From Pseudorhizobium flavum (GTDB lineage: Bacteria; Pseudomonadota; Alphaproteobacteria; Rhizobiales; Rhizobiaceae), in contig NZ_LR723670.1 of NCBI RefSeq assembly GCF_902502825.2, positions 3,468,501-3,532,500 on the forward strand: a stretch of 64,000 bases of DNA, given 5' to 3'. Position numbers and translations under genes: made by a program. The notes below the pieces were generated by a model that ran no database searches, was not told where the DNA came from, and saw only the letters and a list, made by a program, of their open reading frames with translations. Of this stretch, positions 34,587 to 44,169 are shown piece after piece. Each line of letters begins with the position of its first letter. The first letter of the stretch is position 1.

Positions 34587-37583
34587 CTACTTCTTCATCT
34601 GTTCCTTCAGCGCGGCCAGCTTGGCGAAGGGTGAATCCGGATCCACCGGCTTCTCCTTGCGCGGCGGCTTCGCCTCAAACCGCGCGGGCTGCGGCGCTTT
34701 GCCGCGGTCGGGGCGCTCACCCCGCTCAGGGCGGTTACCGCGGCCAGGCTTGCCGTCCGGACGACGATTGGAGCGTCCCGGCCCCTTGGCCTCCCGCTCG
34801 CCCTGTCCGCGGCCCTCGCCACGCTGCTCATCGCGGCCGTGACGACGCTCTCCCTGTTGCGGGCGGCCGGCACGCTGGTTCTCGTTGCGTCCCGCTGGAC
34901 GCCATAGCAGTACAGGCTTCGGAGCCTCGGGCTCGGCTGCAGCAGCCGCTCCGCCTTCGTTAGCCTCGGCAGCGGCGGCTTCAGGCTCCGCCACGGGACC
35001 CTCGACCGGGGCTTCGGTGACTGGTTCATTACCGGGGGACGCGCTTTCATCGGCAGCATCCTCGGTCTTTTCAGCAGTTTCCGCCTGCGCCTCTGCCGTA
35101 GCTTCCGATGCCGGAGCGGGATCCTGTGCCGCCAGGAACGATGCCGCCTCTTCTGCAGTCACGGTATCGGCGCGATAGCCGAGACCCTTGAGGATTTCCT
35201 CCATGTCGTCGGGAGTTGCTCCCAGGATGGAGAGCATCGACGTGGTCGTCATGAAGCGGCGCCCGTCATAGGCGCCCTCCGGACGGGGTGATGTGCCGGG
35301 CTTCCACTGCAGGAGCGGACGTATGAGGTCCGCCAGACGCTCCAGAATGTCCACGCGCACGGCACGCTTTCCGAGGAAGCGGAAGCCGGCGAGCTTGTAG
35401 AAGGTGCGCTCAAAGCCTGGATCGGCAACAACGGACGTCCGGCCGGCAGCCAGTGCCGGAATGAGTTCGCCGTAGCCCGGCTTGTCCAAGCCGTCGTTCT
35501 TGAGCGCCCAAAGCAGGGTAATGAGTTCTGCCGGGGCTGGCTTCAGGAGCGCCGGCATGAAGATATGATACGCGCCGAAGCGGATGCCGTAGCGGCGCAT
35601 GGAAGCGCGGGCGTCCTGGTCGAGCGACTTCACGTCGTCCGCGACATCGCGGCGGAACATGACACCGAGGTTTTCGACCAGTTGGAACGCCAGTCCCTTG
35701 GCAAGGCCCTGGAGGTCTTCGGCGCGGGAGAGATCATCGAGAGGCTTAAGCACAGTCGCGATATGATGGTTCACGAACCGCTCGATTCGAGCGAGGACAT
35801 GATCGCGTGCATTGCCGGTCAGTTGCTCATCGGAAAGCAGGATGACGCGCGGCCGCATCACGTGATCGCTCGCCGCAAGGCGCGCAACCGGATCACCCAG
35901 CCAGCGGACGAAGCCATCCGAGCCGATCGCAAGATCGCTGTTGCCGGACGCGAAAAGGCGTGCCGCCCGCGCCTCGAACTCGAGCGCCAGAGCCTTCTGT
36001 GCCGCCGCCTGGACAGCCCTCGCATCGGGACCTTCAGCGCCCGATACCGGCGTAAACCGGAATCCGGCCAACTGCCCGACGTGATGTCCTTCTACGAAGA
36101 CATCGCCATTCACACTGATTTCTGCTTCCAGCATCGCATTCTCTCTCAGGCGCCTCATGAGCACAGATGTCCTGCGGTCAACAAAGCGTTTCGTCAACCG
36201 TTCATGTAGCGCGTCCGACAGCCTGTCCTCAATTTCCCTGGTCTTTTCTTGCCAGTGTGTCGGATCAGTCAGCCAGCCCGGGCGGTTCGAGACGTAAGTC
36301 CACGTGCGGATCTGCGCGATCCGCGCCGACAAGGTATCGATTTCACCATCCGTGCGGTCAGCGCGCTTCACCTGCTCGGCCATGAATTCCTCATTCACGG
36401 TTCCGCGACGCACAAGATCGAAGAAAAGAGTCGAAATGAGGTCCGCATGCTGCGCCGGCGCAATTCGACGGTAGTCCGGGAGCGCGCAAGCCTCCCAGAG
36501 CTTTTCGACCCGCGCCGGCGTCGTGGAGATATCCAGGATCTCGGGATAGCGGCAGAGGTGCTCCAGAGCCCGGCTGTCGGTGGCGGGCAGGGCGCGGGTG
36601 AGGCCAGGAACAGTGGGAGCCACTTCCAGGCTTTCACGCAGATCCCGGAGCGACGAAAAGTCGAGCGCCTTCGACCGCCACTGCAGGACTTTGACCTCCT
36701 GGAACTCATGGCTCTCGATCCGCTCGACAAGCTCGTCGTCGAGCGGCGGAACCTGACCTGTCACGCCGAACGTGCCATCGCGGAGATGGCGGCCGGCTCG
36801 GCCGGCTATCTGGCCCATCTCACCGGGCGTGAGATGCCTGAACTGAAAACCGTCGAACTTGCGGTCCTGGGCGAAGGCAACATGATCGACATCCAGATTG
36901 AGGCCCATGCCGATGGCATCGGTCGCCACCAGATATTCGACATCACCTTCCTGGTAGAGCCCGACCTGGGCGTTGCGGGTGCGCGGGCTGAGCGCCCCGA
37001 GAACGACCGCGGCGCCACCCCGCTGACGGCGTATCAGTTCGGCAATCGCGTAAACCTCGTCGGCCGAGAACGCCACGATGGCCGATCGCTGCGGGAGCCG
37101 GGTGATCTTTTTCTGGCCCGCATAGAAAAGTTGCGACATCCGTGGGCGCTCGACGATCGTGATGCCGGGCAGGATGCGTTCCAGGATCGGCCGCATCGTG
37201 CCGGCGCCGAGAAGCAGCGTCTCCTCGCGACCTCGCAGATGCAGGATGCGATCGGTGAAGATGTGCCCGCGCTCGAGATCGGCAGCCAGCTGCACCTCAT
37301 CGATCGCGACGAATGCAGCATTCGTTTCCCGCGGCATCGCTTCGACGGTGCAGACAGAAAACCGGGCATTCGGCGGGCTGATCTTTTCCTCGCCGGTCAC
37401 CAGCGCGACCGCGTTTGTCCCGACCTTCTCCACCACGCGTGTGTAGACTTCGCGAGCAAGAAGTCTCAACGGCAGGCCGATCACACCGCTGCCGTGGGCC
37501 ACCATCCGTTCGATCGCATAGTGGGTCTTTCCGGTATTGGTGGGGCCGAGAACGGCGGTAACACCGCGGCCGCTGAGGATCAT
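34587..37583 (-). CDS. SUV3-like RNA helicase with Arg/Gly-rich tail
   Basis: This protein of about 998 residues has a superfamily-2 helicase core at its N terminus: Walker A VLGPTNTGKTHYAI (residues about 9-22), Walker B AIDEVQLA and motif VI-like QIAGRAGRHLRDG, as in mitochondrial SUV3. The central part (about 330-800) carries helical SUV3-type domains. The last 200 residues are an Ala/Glu-rich linker followed by an Arg/Gly/Gln-rich basic stretch (QQGERRHGRDEQRGEGRG) and a final helix, probably RNA-binding. The start at 37583 (MILSGRGVTAV) fits the family but has no clear ribosome binding site; an ATG further upstream (37631) is possible. An S4-domain gene follows. Confidence 0.85.
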   Translation of the reverse strand: MILSGRGVTAVLGPTNTGKTHYAIERMVAHGSGVIGLPLRLLAREVYTRVVEKVGTNAVALVTGEEKISPPNARFSVCTVEAMPRETNAAFVAIDEVQLAADLERGHIFTDRILHLRGREETLLLGAGTMRPILERILPGITIVERPRMSQLFYAGQKKITRLPQRSAIVAFSADEVYAIAELIRRQRGGAAVVLGALSPRTRNAQVGLYQEGDVEYLVATDAIGMGLNLDVDHVAFAQDRKFDGFQFRHLTPGEMGQIAGRAGRHLRDGTFGVTGQVPPLDDELVERIESHEFQEVKVLQWRSKALDFSSLRDLRESLEVAPTVPGLTRALPATDSRALEHLCRYPEILDISTTPARVEKLWEACALPDYRRIAPAQHADLISTLFFDLVRRGTVNEEFMAEQVKRADRTDGEIDTLSARIAQIRTWTYVSNRPGWLTDPTHWQEKTREIEDRLSDALHERLTKRFVDRRTSVLMRRLRENAMLEAEISVNGDVFVEGHHVGQLAGFRFTPVSGAEGPDARAVQAAAQKALALEFEARAARLFASGNSDLAIGSDGFVRWLGDPVARLAASDHVMRPRVILLSDEQLTGNARDHVLARIERFVNHHIATVLKPLDDLSRAEDLQGLAKGLAFQLVENLGVMFRRDVADDVKSLDQDARASMRRYGIRFGAYHIFMPALLKPAPAELITLLWALKNDGLDKPGYGELIPALAAGRTSVVADPGFERTFYKLAGFRFLGKRAVRVDILERLADLIRPLLQWKPGTSPRPEGAYDGRRFMTTTSMLSILGATPDDMEEILKGLGYRADTVTAEEAASFLAAQDPAPASEATAEAQAETAEKTEDAADESASPGNEPVTEAPVEGPVAEPEAAAAEANEGGAAAAAEPEAPKPVLLWRPAGRNENQRAGRPQQGERRHGRDEQRGEGRGQGEREAKGPGRSNRRPDGKPGRGNRPERGERPDRGKAPQPARFEAKPPRKEKPVDPDSPFAKLAALKEQMKK

Positions 37584-37912
37584 GGGATGGAAATTCAAAT
37601 CCGTATCCGTACATGGTGAGTGCCGGAGCACGCGTCACCAGCGCCCCAGACATGGCAATCGCGAGCCGGCATGGCAAGACGCCAGCGTGCCTGTCCCGCT
37701 GTTTTGCAAGGTTGTCATGAACAAAGCGGAACAAATTGGCGACGAATCGCTGACTCGCTCGGATGCTGTTATGTTCTCACGCTGCTTATGGCCGCGTGTG
37801 CGTTCCTCGCGCCGGTCTGGAACAAATTGCTTTCCCGCCCATTGATGCCTCGGAACAAAACGGTAGAAGATGCGTTTGTTCCCGCATCCTGAATGTTGGA
37901 TCGGAGAATAGC
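37584..37912. other. Divergent control region with three GGAAC motifs
   Basis: These 329 bases separate the helicase gene from the DUF3309 unit. They contain GGAACAAATTG twice (37728-37738, 37819-37829) and a third GGAAC at 37852, which is part of a complete stress promoter. Nothing coding is seen. Confidence 0.5.
37852..37876 (+). promoter_or_regulatory. EcfG/RpoE2-type promoter of the DUF3309 unit
   Basis: GGAAC (37852-37856), 16 bases and CGTT (37873-37876) reproduce the general stress consensus. The start near 37883 gives a 30-base leader with CGGAGA before the ATG at 37913. Confidence 0.82.
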
Positions 37913-38068
37913 ATGCTCGGTACGGTGTTGCTGGTAATCCTGATACTGCTCCTGATTGGCGCTTTGCCGAATTGGGGTTACAGCCGCGGCTGGGGCTACG
38001 GACCGTCAGGAGGTCTCGGGCTCATCCTGGTCATCGTCATAATCCTCCTGCTCATGGGCAGGATCTAG
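37913..38068 (+). CDS. DUF3309 small membrane protein
   Basis: This 51-residue protein has two hydrophobic stretches (residues 3-17 and 34-49) around a Gly/Tyr/Trp-rich centre NWGYSRGWGYGPSGG, the pattern of DUF3309. Its function is unknown. CGGAGAATAGC precedes the ATG; the open frame extends upstream but family similarity does not. It is driven by an EcfG-type promoter and followed 31 bases later by a glycine-zipper lipoprotein gene, suggesting a stress-induced envelope unit. Confidence 0.85.
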   Translation: MLGTVLLVILILLLIGALPNWGYSRGWGYGPSGGLGLILVIVIILLLMGRI

Positions 38069-38099
38069 TAAAGCGTCGTCAAATCGGGAAGGAAAAATC

Positions 38100-38354
38100 A
38101 TGAAGAAGATCTTGCTCGCCGCCGCCCTCATCGGCTCTCTCGCATCCTGCACGTCCACGGAACGCGGCACGGCCATCGGTGCCGGTACGGGCGCTGTTGT
38201 CGGCGGCCTTGCAACGAACAGCTGGGGTGGCGCAGCGGTCGGCGCGGTCGCAGGTGGCGCGGTCGGCGCGCTGGTGGGCGCATCCCAGGAGCGCTCGGGC
38301 TACTGCGTCTATCGGGATCGCTACGGCCGGACCTACGAAGCACGCTGCCGCTAA
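38100..38354 (+). CDS. Small glycine-zipper lipoprotein
   Basis: This 84-residue exported protein has a lipobox LASC18 (signal MKKILLAAALIGSLASC). The mature part is a glycine zipper (GTAIGAGTGAVVGGLATNSWGGAAVGAVAGG) and a short C-terminal segment with CVYRDRYGRTYEARC. It resembles YMGG/OsmB-like lipoproteins that are often stress-induced. GGGAAGGAAAAATC precedes the ATG. It is co-directional with DUF3309 and closed by a strong terminator. Confidence 0.82.
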   Translation: MKKILLAAALIGSLASCTSTERGTAIGAGTGAVVGGLATNSWGGAAVGAVAGGAVGALVGASQERSGYCVYRDRYGRTYEARCR

Positions 38355-38371
38355 CTGGCACCTTCTGGAAA

Positions 38372-38404
38372 AAAAAGCGGCGTCGGTTACCCGGCGCCGC
38401 TTTT
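38372..38404. terminator. Bidirectional terminator between lipoprotein gene and phbB
   Basis: AAAAAGCGGCG (38372-38382) and CGCCGCTTTT (38395-38404) form a GC-rich stem flanked by A- and T-runs, so it can serve both the lipoprotein gene (+) and phbB (-). Confidence 0.85.
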
Positions 38405-38426
38405 CGTTTTGCCTGCCAGGCGGGTA

Positions 38427-39152
38427 TCAGGCGAAGTATTGCCCCCCATTCACGGTCATGGTCGATCCCGTAATGAAACCTGCGTCGTCTGACGCGAGGA
38501 AGACCACGCAACGGGCGATTTCTTCGGGTTCGCCCAGTCGGCCAACCGGAATCTGCGGGATGATCCGCTCGTTCAGGACCTTTTCCGGTACCGCTTTCAC
38601 CATGTCTGTGCCGATATAGCCTGGGCAGATGGCGTTGACGGTGATGTTCTTGGCAGCCCCTTCCTGCGCGAGCGCCTTCGTGAAGCCGAGATCGCCTGCC
38701 TTCGCGGCGGAGTAGTTGACCTGACCCATCTGTCCCTTCTGGCCGTTGATCGACGAGATGTTAATGATGCGTCCGAACCCGCGATCACGCATGCCGCCCC
38801 AGACCTGATGGGTCATGTTGAACAAGCCGGTGAGGTTCGTGCCGATGACCTCGTTCCACTGCTCGGGCGTCATTTTGTGGAACATCCCGTCGCGCGTAAT
38901 CCCAGCATTGTTGACGAGGACTTCGACCGGACCGATCTCAGCCTCGATGCGGGCGACACCGTCCGCACATTCCTGATAGTTGGAGACGTCCCATTTGAAG
39001 ACGGGGATACCAGTCTCTTCGCCGAAGGCCTTCGCCTTCTCCTCGTTTCCCGCAAAACTGGCGGCAACGCGAAATCCGGCGGCGGCAAGCGCGACCGATA
39101 TGGCTGCTCCTATCCCGCGCGTCCCCCCCGTAACCAATGCAACCCTACTCAT
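38427..39152 (-). CDS. phbB: Acetoacetyl-CoA reductase
   Basis: This 241-residue short-chain dehydrogenase makes (R)-3-hydroxybutyryl-CoA with NADPH in the polyhydroxybutyrate pathway. NADP-binding GGTRGIG is at residues 9-15, NNAGITRDG near 85-93, catalytic Ser in NISSING, the YSAAK pair (Tyr and Lys), and NAICPGYIGTDM after that. GGAGGAGAGCTGC precedes the ATG. It is 95 bases downstream of phbA in the same direction. Confidence 0.95.
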   Translation of the reverse strand: MSRVALVTGGTRGIGAAISVALAAAGFRVAASFAGNEEKAKAFGEETGIPVFKWDVSNYQECADGVARIEAEIGPVEVLVNNAGITRDGMFHKMTPEQWNEVIGTNLTGLFNMTHQVWGGMRDRGFGRIINISSINGQKGQMGQVNYSAAKAGDLGFTKALAQEGAAKNITVNAICPGYIGTDMVKAVPEKVLNERIIPQIPVGRLGEPEEIARCVVFLASDDAGFITGSTMTVNGGQYFA

Positions 39153-39247
39153 GCAGCTCTCCTCCGTTGCACCTTCAAGCAGCCCTCGCGAGCCCGCGCA
39201 GAATTAGTCAGACCGGCCGCCGCGTCGGTTGCGGCAGCCGTCGCCCG

Positions 39248-40429
39248 TCACATCGCCTCCAGGCACATGGCAACACCCATGCCGCCCCCGATGCAGAGCG
39301 TGGCCAGGCCCTTTCGTGCGCCACGCCGCTTCATCTCGAAGACAAGCGTATTGAGAATGCGCGCACCCGAGGCGCCGATCGGATGACCGATCGCGATGGC
39401 GCCGCCGTTGACATTGACGATTGCCGTATCCCAACCGAGTTCCTTGTTGACGGCGCAAGCCTGGGCAGCGAAAGCCTCGTTCGCCTCAACCAGGTCCAGG
39501 TCCTGCGGCTTCCACCCTGCCTTCTCCAGCGCTCTCCTCGAGGATGGAATGGGTCCCGTCCCCATGATCTGCGGATCGACGCCGGCCGTCGCCCAGGAGA
39601 CGATCCGCACGAGCGGCTGGATACCTCTGCGGCTCGCCTCCTCTTCCGTCATCAGGACGGCAGCGGCGGCACCATCATTGATACCAGAGGCATTGCCGGC
39701 GGTCACCGTACCCTCCTTGTCGAAGGCCGGGCGAAGCTTCGCCATGTTGTCGAGGGTTGCTCCGGCGCGGATGTACTCGTCGGTATCGACCGTAACATCG
39801 CCCTTGCGCCCCTTAACCACGAAGGGAACGATCTCATCCTTGAACCGTCCGGCAGCCTGCGCGGCTTCCGCCTTGTTCTGCGACTGGACGGCGAACTGGT
39901 CCTGCTCGTCGCGCGACAACTGCCACTGACGGGCGACGTTCTCGGCCGTGATCCCCATGTGATAGCCATAGAAGGCGTCGGTCAGGCCGTCCTTGATCAT
40001 CGTGTCGATCATCTTCATGTCGCCCATCTTCACGCCGTTGCGCAGATGGGCGCAGTGCGGCGCCATCGACATGGATTCCTGCCCACCGGCGACGACGATC
40101 CTGGCATCTCCGAGAGCGATCTGCTGCATGCCGAGCGCGACGGCGCGAAGACCTGAGCCGCAGAGCTGGTTGACGCCCCAGGCGGTCGCCTCCTGGGGGA
40201 CGCCTGCCTTCATCGCAGCCTGGCGTGCGGGGTTCTGGCCCTCACCTGCAGGCAGAACCTGACCGAGAATGACTTCGTCCACTTCGGCGGCATCGACCTT
40301 GGCGCGATCGAGAGCGCCCTTGATCACGGCGGCTCCCAGTTCATGCGCCGGCACGTTTGCGAACGCGCCGTTGAACGAGCCAACGGCGGTGCGGGCAGCC
40401 GAGGCGATTACGATGGAAGGGTTGGTCAC
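39248..40429 (-). CDS. phbA: Acetyl-CoA acetyltransferase (beta-ketothiolase)
   Basis: This 393-residue thiolase condenses two acetyl-CoA to acetoacetyl-CoA, the first PHB step. Active-site residues are the nucleophile Cys in [10 protein letters not shown] (near 89), His in [10 protein letters not shown] (near 349) and the second Cys in [10 protein letters not shown] (near 379). The start is GTG at 40429, with GAGGAGACGTCC before it and the conserved [14 protein letters not shown] right after; the upstream ATG in the same frame does not fit. It is divergent from phaR. Confidence 0.95.
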   Translation of the reverse strand: MTNPSIVIASAARTAVGSFNGAFANVPAHELGAAVIKGALDRAKVDAAEVDEVILGQVLPAGEGQNPARQAAMKAGVPQEATAWGVNQLCGSGLRAVALGMQQIALGDARIVVAGGQESMSMAPHCAHLRNGVKMGDMKMIDTMIKDGLTDAFYGYHMGITAENVARQWQLSRDEQDQFAVQSQNKAEAAQAAGRFKDEIVPFVVKGRKGDVTVDTDEYIRAGATLDNMAKLRPAFDKEGTVTAGNASGINDGAAAAVLMTEEEASRRGIQPLVRIVSWATAGVDPQIMGTGPIPSSRRALEKAGWKPQDLDLVEANEAFAAQACAVNKELGWDTAIVNVNGGAIAIGHPIGASGARILNTLVFEMKRRGARKGLATLCIGGGMGVAMCLEAM

Positions 40430-40668
40430 GGACGTCTCCTCGTCATTTCCATTTTGCTGAAACAGTGACAAAGCTTCGGTACGAAGTCAAACAGGCTTAC
40501 CTGCAACTTTGATCGGATGAAGAGTTGACGTTTGACAGCTTGTTTTTGCGCAGCAAACCGCCTCCCCGCGGCGCACAAAAACACGTTGTCAGGCTGCTTC
40601 GTTTGGGCTTACATTTGCCCGGGGAGAGCTCTTCCGGCAGGGAGCTTGGACGGAGCGAGGAGATGAGA

Positions 40669-41244
40669 ATGGCCAAGACCGAAGGCGATACCGTTATCAA
40701 GAAGTACGCCAACCGGCGTCTCTACAATACCGGCACCAGCACCTACGTCACGCTGGAAGACCTCGCGAAGATGGTCAAGAAGGGCGAGGAGTTCACCGTC
40801 CAGGACGCTAAGACGGGGGAGGATATCACCCACTCGGTGCTGACCCAGATCATCTTCGAGCAGGAGTCCAAGACAGGCAACACCCTGTTGCCGATCTCCT
40901 TCCTGCGCCAGTTGATCTCCTACTATGGCGACCAGATGCAGATGGTCGTCCCGACATTCCTCGAGCACTCGATGCAGGCCTTCACCGACCAGCAGGCGCA
41001 GATGCGCGAACAGATGACGCGTGCGTTGGGGGAAAGCCCGCTTACAAAGAATCTTCAGGCGCCAATGCAACTCATGGAAGAGCAGGTTCGGCGGAATACA
41101 GAGATGTTCCGCCAGGCGATGCAGATGTTCTCGCCCTTCGGCAGCGAGGCGGCAGGCAGCGCTTCCAAAAAGTCCGAAGCCAAGGATCTGGAGGAACTGA
41201 AGGAGCAACTTCGGAACCTGCAGAGCAGACTGGACAAGCTCTGA
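40669..41244 (+). CDS. phaR: Polyhydroxyalkanoate synthesis repressor PhaR (AniA)
   Basis: This 191-residue regulator of carbon storage has an N-terminal PHB_acc_N DNA-binding domain (VIKKYANRRLYNTGTSTYVTLEDLAKMV, residues about 7-36) and PHB-granule binding repeats (SVLTQIIFEQESKTGNTLLP, FLRQLISYYGDQMQMVVPTFLEHSM). A coiled-coil tail ends LKEQLRNLQSRLDKL. Two ATGs compete: AGGAG abuts the one at 40663 but is six bases from 40669, which is therefore chosen. In rhizobia PhaR represses phasin and PHB genes and affects exopolysaccharide production. Confidence 0.93.
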   Translation: MAKTEGDTVIKKYANRRLYNTGTSTYVTLEDLAKMVKKGEEFTVQDAKTGEDITHSVLTQIIFEQESKTGNTLLPISFLRQLISYYGDQMQMVVPTFLEHSMQAFTDQQAQMREQMTRALGESPLTKNLQAPMQLMEEQVRRNTEMFRQAMQMFSPFGSEAAGSASKKSEAKDLEELKEQLRNLQSRLDKL

Positions 41245-41277
41245 TCCCGCGAAAACGCATCTCTCGCGCAACGAAAA

Positions 41278-41300
41278 AAGGCCGGATTGACCGGCCTCTT
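41278..41300. terminator. Bidirectional terminator between phaR and rpmF
   Basis: AGGCCGG (41279-41285) pairs with CCGGCCT (41291-41297) around a five-base loop, with A-run and T-run on the two sides. It is shared by convergent phaR and rpmF. Confidence 0.85.
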
Positions 41301-41326
41301 TTACGAACAGATCGAGAGAAAGACGC

Positions 41327-41512
41327 TTATGCGCTTTCCTTCGGCGTCAGAACCTGGCGACCGCGATACATGCCGGTCTTGAGGTCGATGTGATGCGGAC
41401 GGCGAAGCTCGCCGGAATTCTTGTCTTCGACATAGGTCGAGGCCTTCAGCGCGTCGGCCGAACGGCGCATACCGCGTTTCGACGGGCTTGTTTTTCTCTT
41501 CGGTACAGCCAT
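41327..41512 (-). CDS. rpmF: 50S ribosomal protein L32
   Basis: This 61-residue protein has the L32 start [22 protein letters not shown] and the body [26 protein letters not shown]. The four zinc cysteines of some L32 proteins are absent (C- form), as in other alphaproteobacteria. It stands alone. Confidence 0.97.
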   Translation of the reverse strand: MAVPKRKTSPSKRGMRRSADALKASTYVEDKNSGELRRPHHIDLKTGMYRGRQVLTPKESA

Positions 41513-41657
41513 TCTCGCTACTCCACTTCGTGCAAGGCATGTCGTCGGCCGGAACTCTAGCCGAACTGGACATCCCTCAATCTCGGAAATTGGGCCGGCT
41601 TATACATGCTGATCGCCCGCTTGACCAGTCCCTGTCGCAAAATTTCCGTCACGCGTC

Positions 41658-42305
41658 TCAAGCTTCGTCTTCCGGAACGATCCAGGTCTCCTCCAGGGCG
41701 CCTTCGCACCATCGGATCCAGGCGGGATGAGACTTCACCGCCTCCATGTAAGCAAGCACCTTCGCGTCTTGCGTCAGGTCATAGACGTCGAAACGATTGA
41801 CCACCGGCGCAAACATCGCGTCGGCTGCCGAAAACGACCCGAAAAGATACGGCCCCCCGGAGTTCTCGCAGCATTCCTTCCAGATCGCCGAGATCCGTTC
41901 GACATCCTCCATGACCCCGTCGGGAAGAGGGATCCTTCGCTTCTCGCGGCGAATGTTCATCGGGCAGGCGCCGCGCAGCGCCCTGAAGCCCGAAAGCATC
42001 TCTGCCGAAATCGATCGCGCCACGGCCCGATCTTCGCGCCGGGCCGGCCACAGAGCCACGTCTGGAAACAGTTCTGCAGCATACTCTATGATGGCGAGCG
42101 ACTCCCATATCCGCAGCGATCCATGATGAAGGACCGGAACGCGTCCCGTTGGCGAGATGTCGCGAAACAGAGGATTCCCGGCCGGGAAGTCGAACGGGAT
42201 GAGATGCTCCCTGAAGGGGACACCGGCCGCCGTCAGGGCAATCCATGGCCGAAACGACCAGGAGGAATAGTTCTTGTTTCCGATGTAAAGGGTAAGCTCT
42301 TCCAT
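41658..42305 (-). CDS. Glutathione S-transferase family protein
   Basis: This 215-residue protein has an N-terminal thioredoxin-fold GST domain (LTLYIGNKNYSSWSFRPWIALTAAGVPF, then SPTGRVPVLHHGSLRIWESLAIIEYAAE) and a helical C-terminal domain ending YMEAVKSHPAWIRWCEGA. The subgroup with NKNYSSWS is usually annotated as uncharacterised GST; the substrate is unknown. The ATG at 42305 gives the conserved start; another eight codons upstream is possible. Confidence 0.88.
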   Translation of the reverse strand: MEELTLYIGNKNYSSWSFRPWIALTAAGVPFREHLIPFDFPAGNPLFRDISPTGRVPVLHHGSLRIWESLAIIEYAAELFPDVALWPARREDRAVARSISAEMLSGFRALRGACPMNIRREKRRIPLPDGVMEDVERISAIWKECCENSGGPYLFGSFSAADAMFAPVVNRFDVYDLTQDAKVLAYMEAVKSHPAWIRWCEGALEETWIVPEDEA

Positions 42306-42374
42306 GGGGGTCCTCCGTGCGGCCCACAAAGTCTAGCGGCCATCAGCAGCCGCGACCAATGAAAAGCCTGAACC

Positions 42375-43124
42375 TCATTCATAAATGCAGGTGATGTAAT
42401 CGCCTGCATTCCGCGCCCGCCGCTCCACGACCCCCGCGATGCGCCGCATGCCGGGGCCCGGCTTGCCGGCAACTCGGGTGATCGGGTTGGGGAGTGCTGC
42501 CGCGAGCAGTGCTGCCTGTTGGCGCGTCAGCTTGCTTGCCGGCACGCCGAAATGGTGTTGCGCGGCAGCCTCCGCTCCGTAGATGCCCGGGCCCCATTCG
42601 GCGACATTGAGGTAGATCTCCATCGTCCTCGGCTTCGACCAGACAAAGTCGGCGGCGATCGCCAGCGGCATCTCCAGAGCCTTGCGAATGAAGGAGCGGC
42701 CATTCCACAAGAACAGGTTCTTGACAGTTTGCATGGGGATGGTGCTCGCACCGCGGGTTGTCTCGCCTTCGAGCGCCTCCTGCACGACCGCCTTCATCTC
42801 TCCCCAGTCGACCCCGCCATGGCGGCAGAACTGCCCGTCCTCCGACATCATCACCGAGCGGACGAGATTGGGGGAAATGTTATCCAGGCTGACCCACCTG
42901 CGATCGTAGCCCTTCAGGGTCACGAGATCCGCCAGCATGAGCGTGGAGACGGGATGCACGACCGGCGACGCATAGGCAAGAATGAGCACGTAGGGAACCG
43001 CCAATGCCACCAGTCCGATCAGGACAAGTCGGCGTAGAAAACGAGCGAGCGAGAGCCCACGGCTACGATGCAAGCCTTCGCCTCCCTCTCCTGCCTGTTC
43101 CTCGGATCTCACAGCTGATTTCAC
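42375..43124 (-). CDS. mtgA: Monofunctional peptidoglycan glycosyltransferase
   Basis: This family-51 glycosyltransferase polymerises lipid II into glycan strands. It has one membrane helix ([20 protein letters not shown]), then the catalytic glutamate motif [14 protein letters not shown], the [16 protein letters not shown] block, RKALEMPLA and [25 protein letters not shown]. About 249 residues from GTG 43124, preceded by GAAGAG. No in-frame ATG exists in the N-terminal part, and a TTG at 43235 leads an unsupported extension, so the exact start is uncertain. It is divergent from the polyprenyl synthase gene. Confidence 0.88.
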   Translation of the reverse strand: MKSAVRSEEQAGEGGEGLHRSRGLSLARFLRRLVLIGLVALAVPYVLILAYASPVVHPVSTLMLADLVTLKGYDRRWVSLDNISPNLVRSVMMSEDGQFCRHGGVDWGEMKAVVQEALEGETTRGASTIPMQTVKNLFLWNGRSFIRKALEMPLAIAADFVWSKPRTMEIYLNVAEWGPGIYGAEAAAQHHFGVPASKLTRQQAALLAAALPNPITRVAGKPGPGMRRIAGVVERRARNAGDYITCIYE

Positions 43125-43244
43125 CTCTTCATTCGGCCGCTTCTTAACGTTTGGTGCGGTCAAAGACCAGCAAATTGACCGATTGGCGTTTGCGGTGCCA
43201 AAGCCGAAGTTGAAGTCCGTCACGACCCGTGCCAAACAACCGGA

Positions 43245-44159
43245 ATGACAATATCGACCGTCTCATTCGAACAGCATCTGGGCGAGAGTGCCAAGCGGAC
43301 GGAGGCCCTTCTCGTCTCCCTGCTCTCCGGCAACTGCCTGCCTGACGAGATCGCGCGCCCCGCACCACTTCTGGCGGCGATGCGACATGGCACCCTCGAT
43401 GGCGGCAAGCGGCTGCGGCCCTTTCTCGTGCAGGAAAGCTCGGCGCTTCTTGGCGGGGACCCACAGGTCGCGGCGCGCGTGGGCTCTGCGCTGGAATGCG
43501 TGCATTGCTACTCGCTGATCCACGACGACCTGCCCTCGATGGACAATGACGACACGCGGCGCGGCAGGCCAACGGTCCACAGGGCCTTCGACGAAGCCTC
43601 CGCGATCCTGGCAGGGGACAGCCTGCTGACCTACGCCTTCGACATCATAGCCGCGCCGGAAACGAGGCTTGCCGACAGACAGAAGATCCAGCTCGTGCTG
43701 TCTCTGTCGCGGGCATCCGGCATGGGCGGCATGGCCGGTGGCCAGTCACTTGATCTGGCTGCCGAGAATTCGGCTCCCGACGAAGCCGGGATACAGACCC
43801 TGCAGGCCATGAAAACGGGTGCACTGTTGCGCTTTGCCTGCGAAGCCGGTGCCATCATCGCCGGCGCGGATATGGAAGATCGCCAGCGCCTAAGGACCTT
43901 CGGGCAGAAGATCGGGCTTGCTTACCAGCTCGCGGACGACCTTCTTGACGTAAAGGCCGATGCAACGACCCTGGGCAAGGCAACCGGCAAGGACGCGGCC
44001 CGGGGCAAGGCAACGCTCGTGGCCTTGAAGGGTGCCGATTGGGCCGAGGAGCGCCTCGCGGCCCTGACGGAGGAGGCTATCGGGCTGCTTGCCCATTTCG
44101 GCTCGCGGGCAAACACGCTGCAGCAGACGGCGCGTTTCATTGCAGAGCGAAAGAGCTGA
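43245..44159 (+). CDS. ispA: Short-chain polyprenyl (farnesyl) diphosphate synthase
   Basis: This 304-residue isoprenyl diphosphate synthase has the first Asp-rich motif [11 protein letters not shown] and the second motif [12 protein letters not shown], with GGKRLRPFL and KTGALLRFA between. It makes geranyl or farnesyl diphosphate for ubiquinone and undecaprenyl chains. It is divergent from mtgA, and a LysE gene follows after 10 bases. Confidence 0.93.
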   Translation: MTISTVSFEQHLGESAKRTEALLVSLLSGNCLPDEIARPAPLLAAMRHGTLDGGKRLRPFLVQESSALLGGDPQVAARVGSALECVHCYSLIHDDLPSMDNDDTRRGRPTVHRAFDEASAILAGDSLLTYAFDIIAAPETRLADRQKIQLVLSLSRASGMGGMAGGQSLDLAAENSAPDEAGIQTLQAMKTGALLRFACEAGAIIAGADMEDRQRLRTFGQKIGLAYQLADDLLDVKADATTLGKATGKDAARGKATLVALKGADWAEERLAALTEEAIGLLAHFGSRANTLQQTARFIAERKS

Positions 44160-44169
44160 GGGCGGGAGA

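Noticed and set aside
37819..37844. Second GGAAC with CATT as an additional stress promoter
   Set aside because: The -10 has a mismatch at the conserved G, and the perfect element 33 bases downstream explains expression. It is kept as an observation only.
43125..43235. N-terminal extension of mtgA from TTG at 43235
   Set aside because: The extension has no membrane or family features, no ribosome binding site, and nearly reaches the divergent ispA start.
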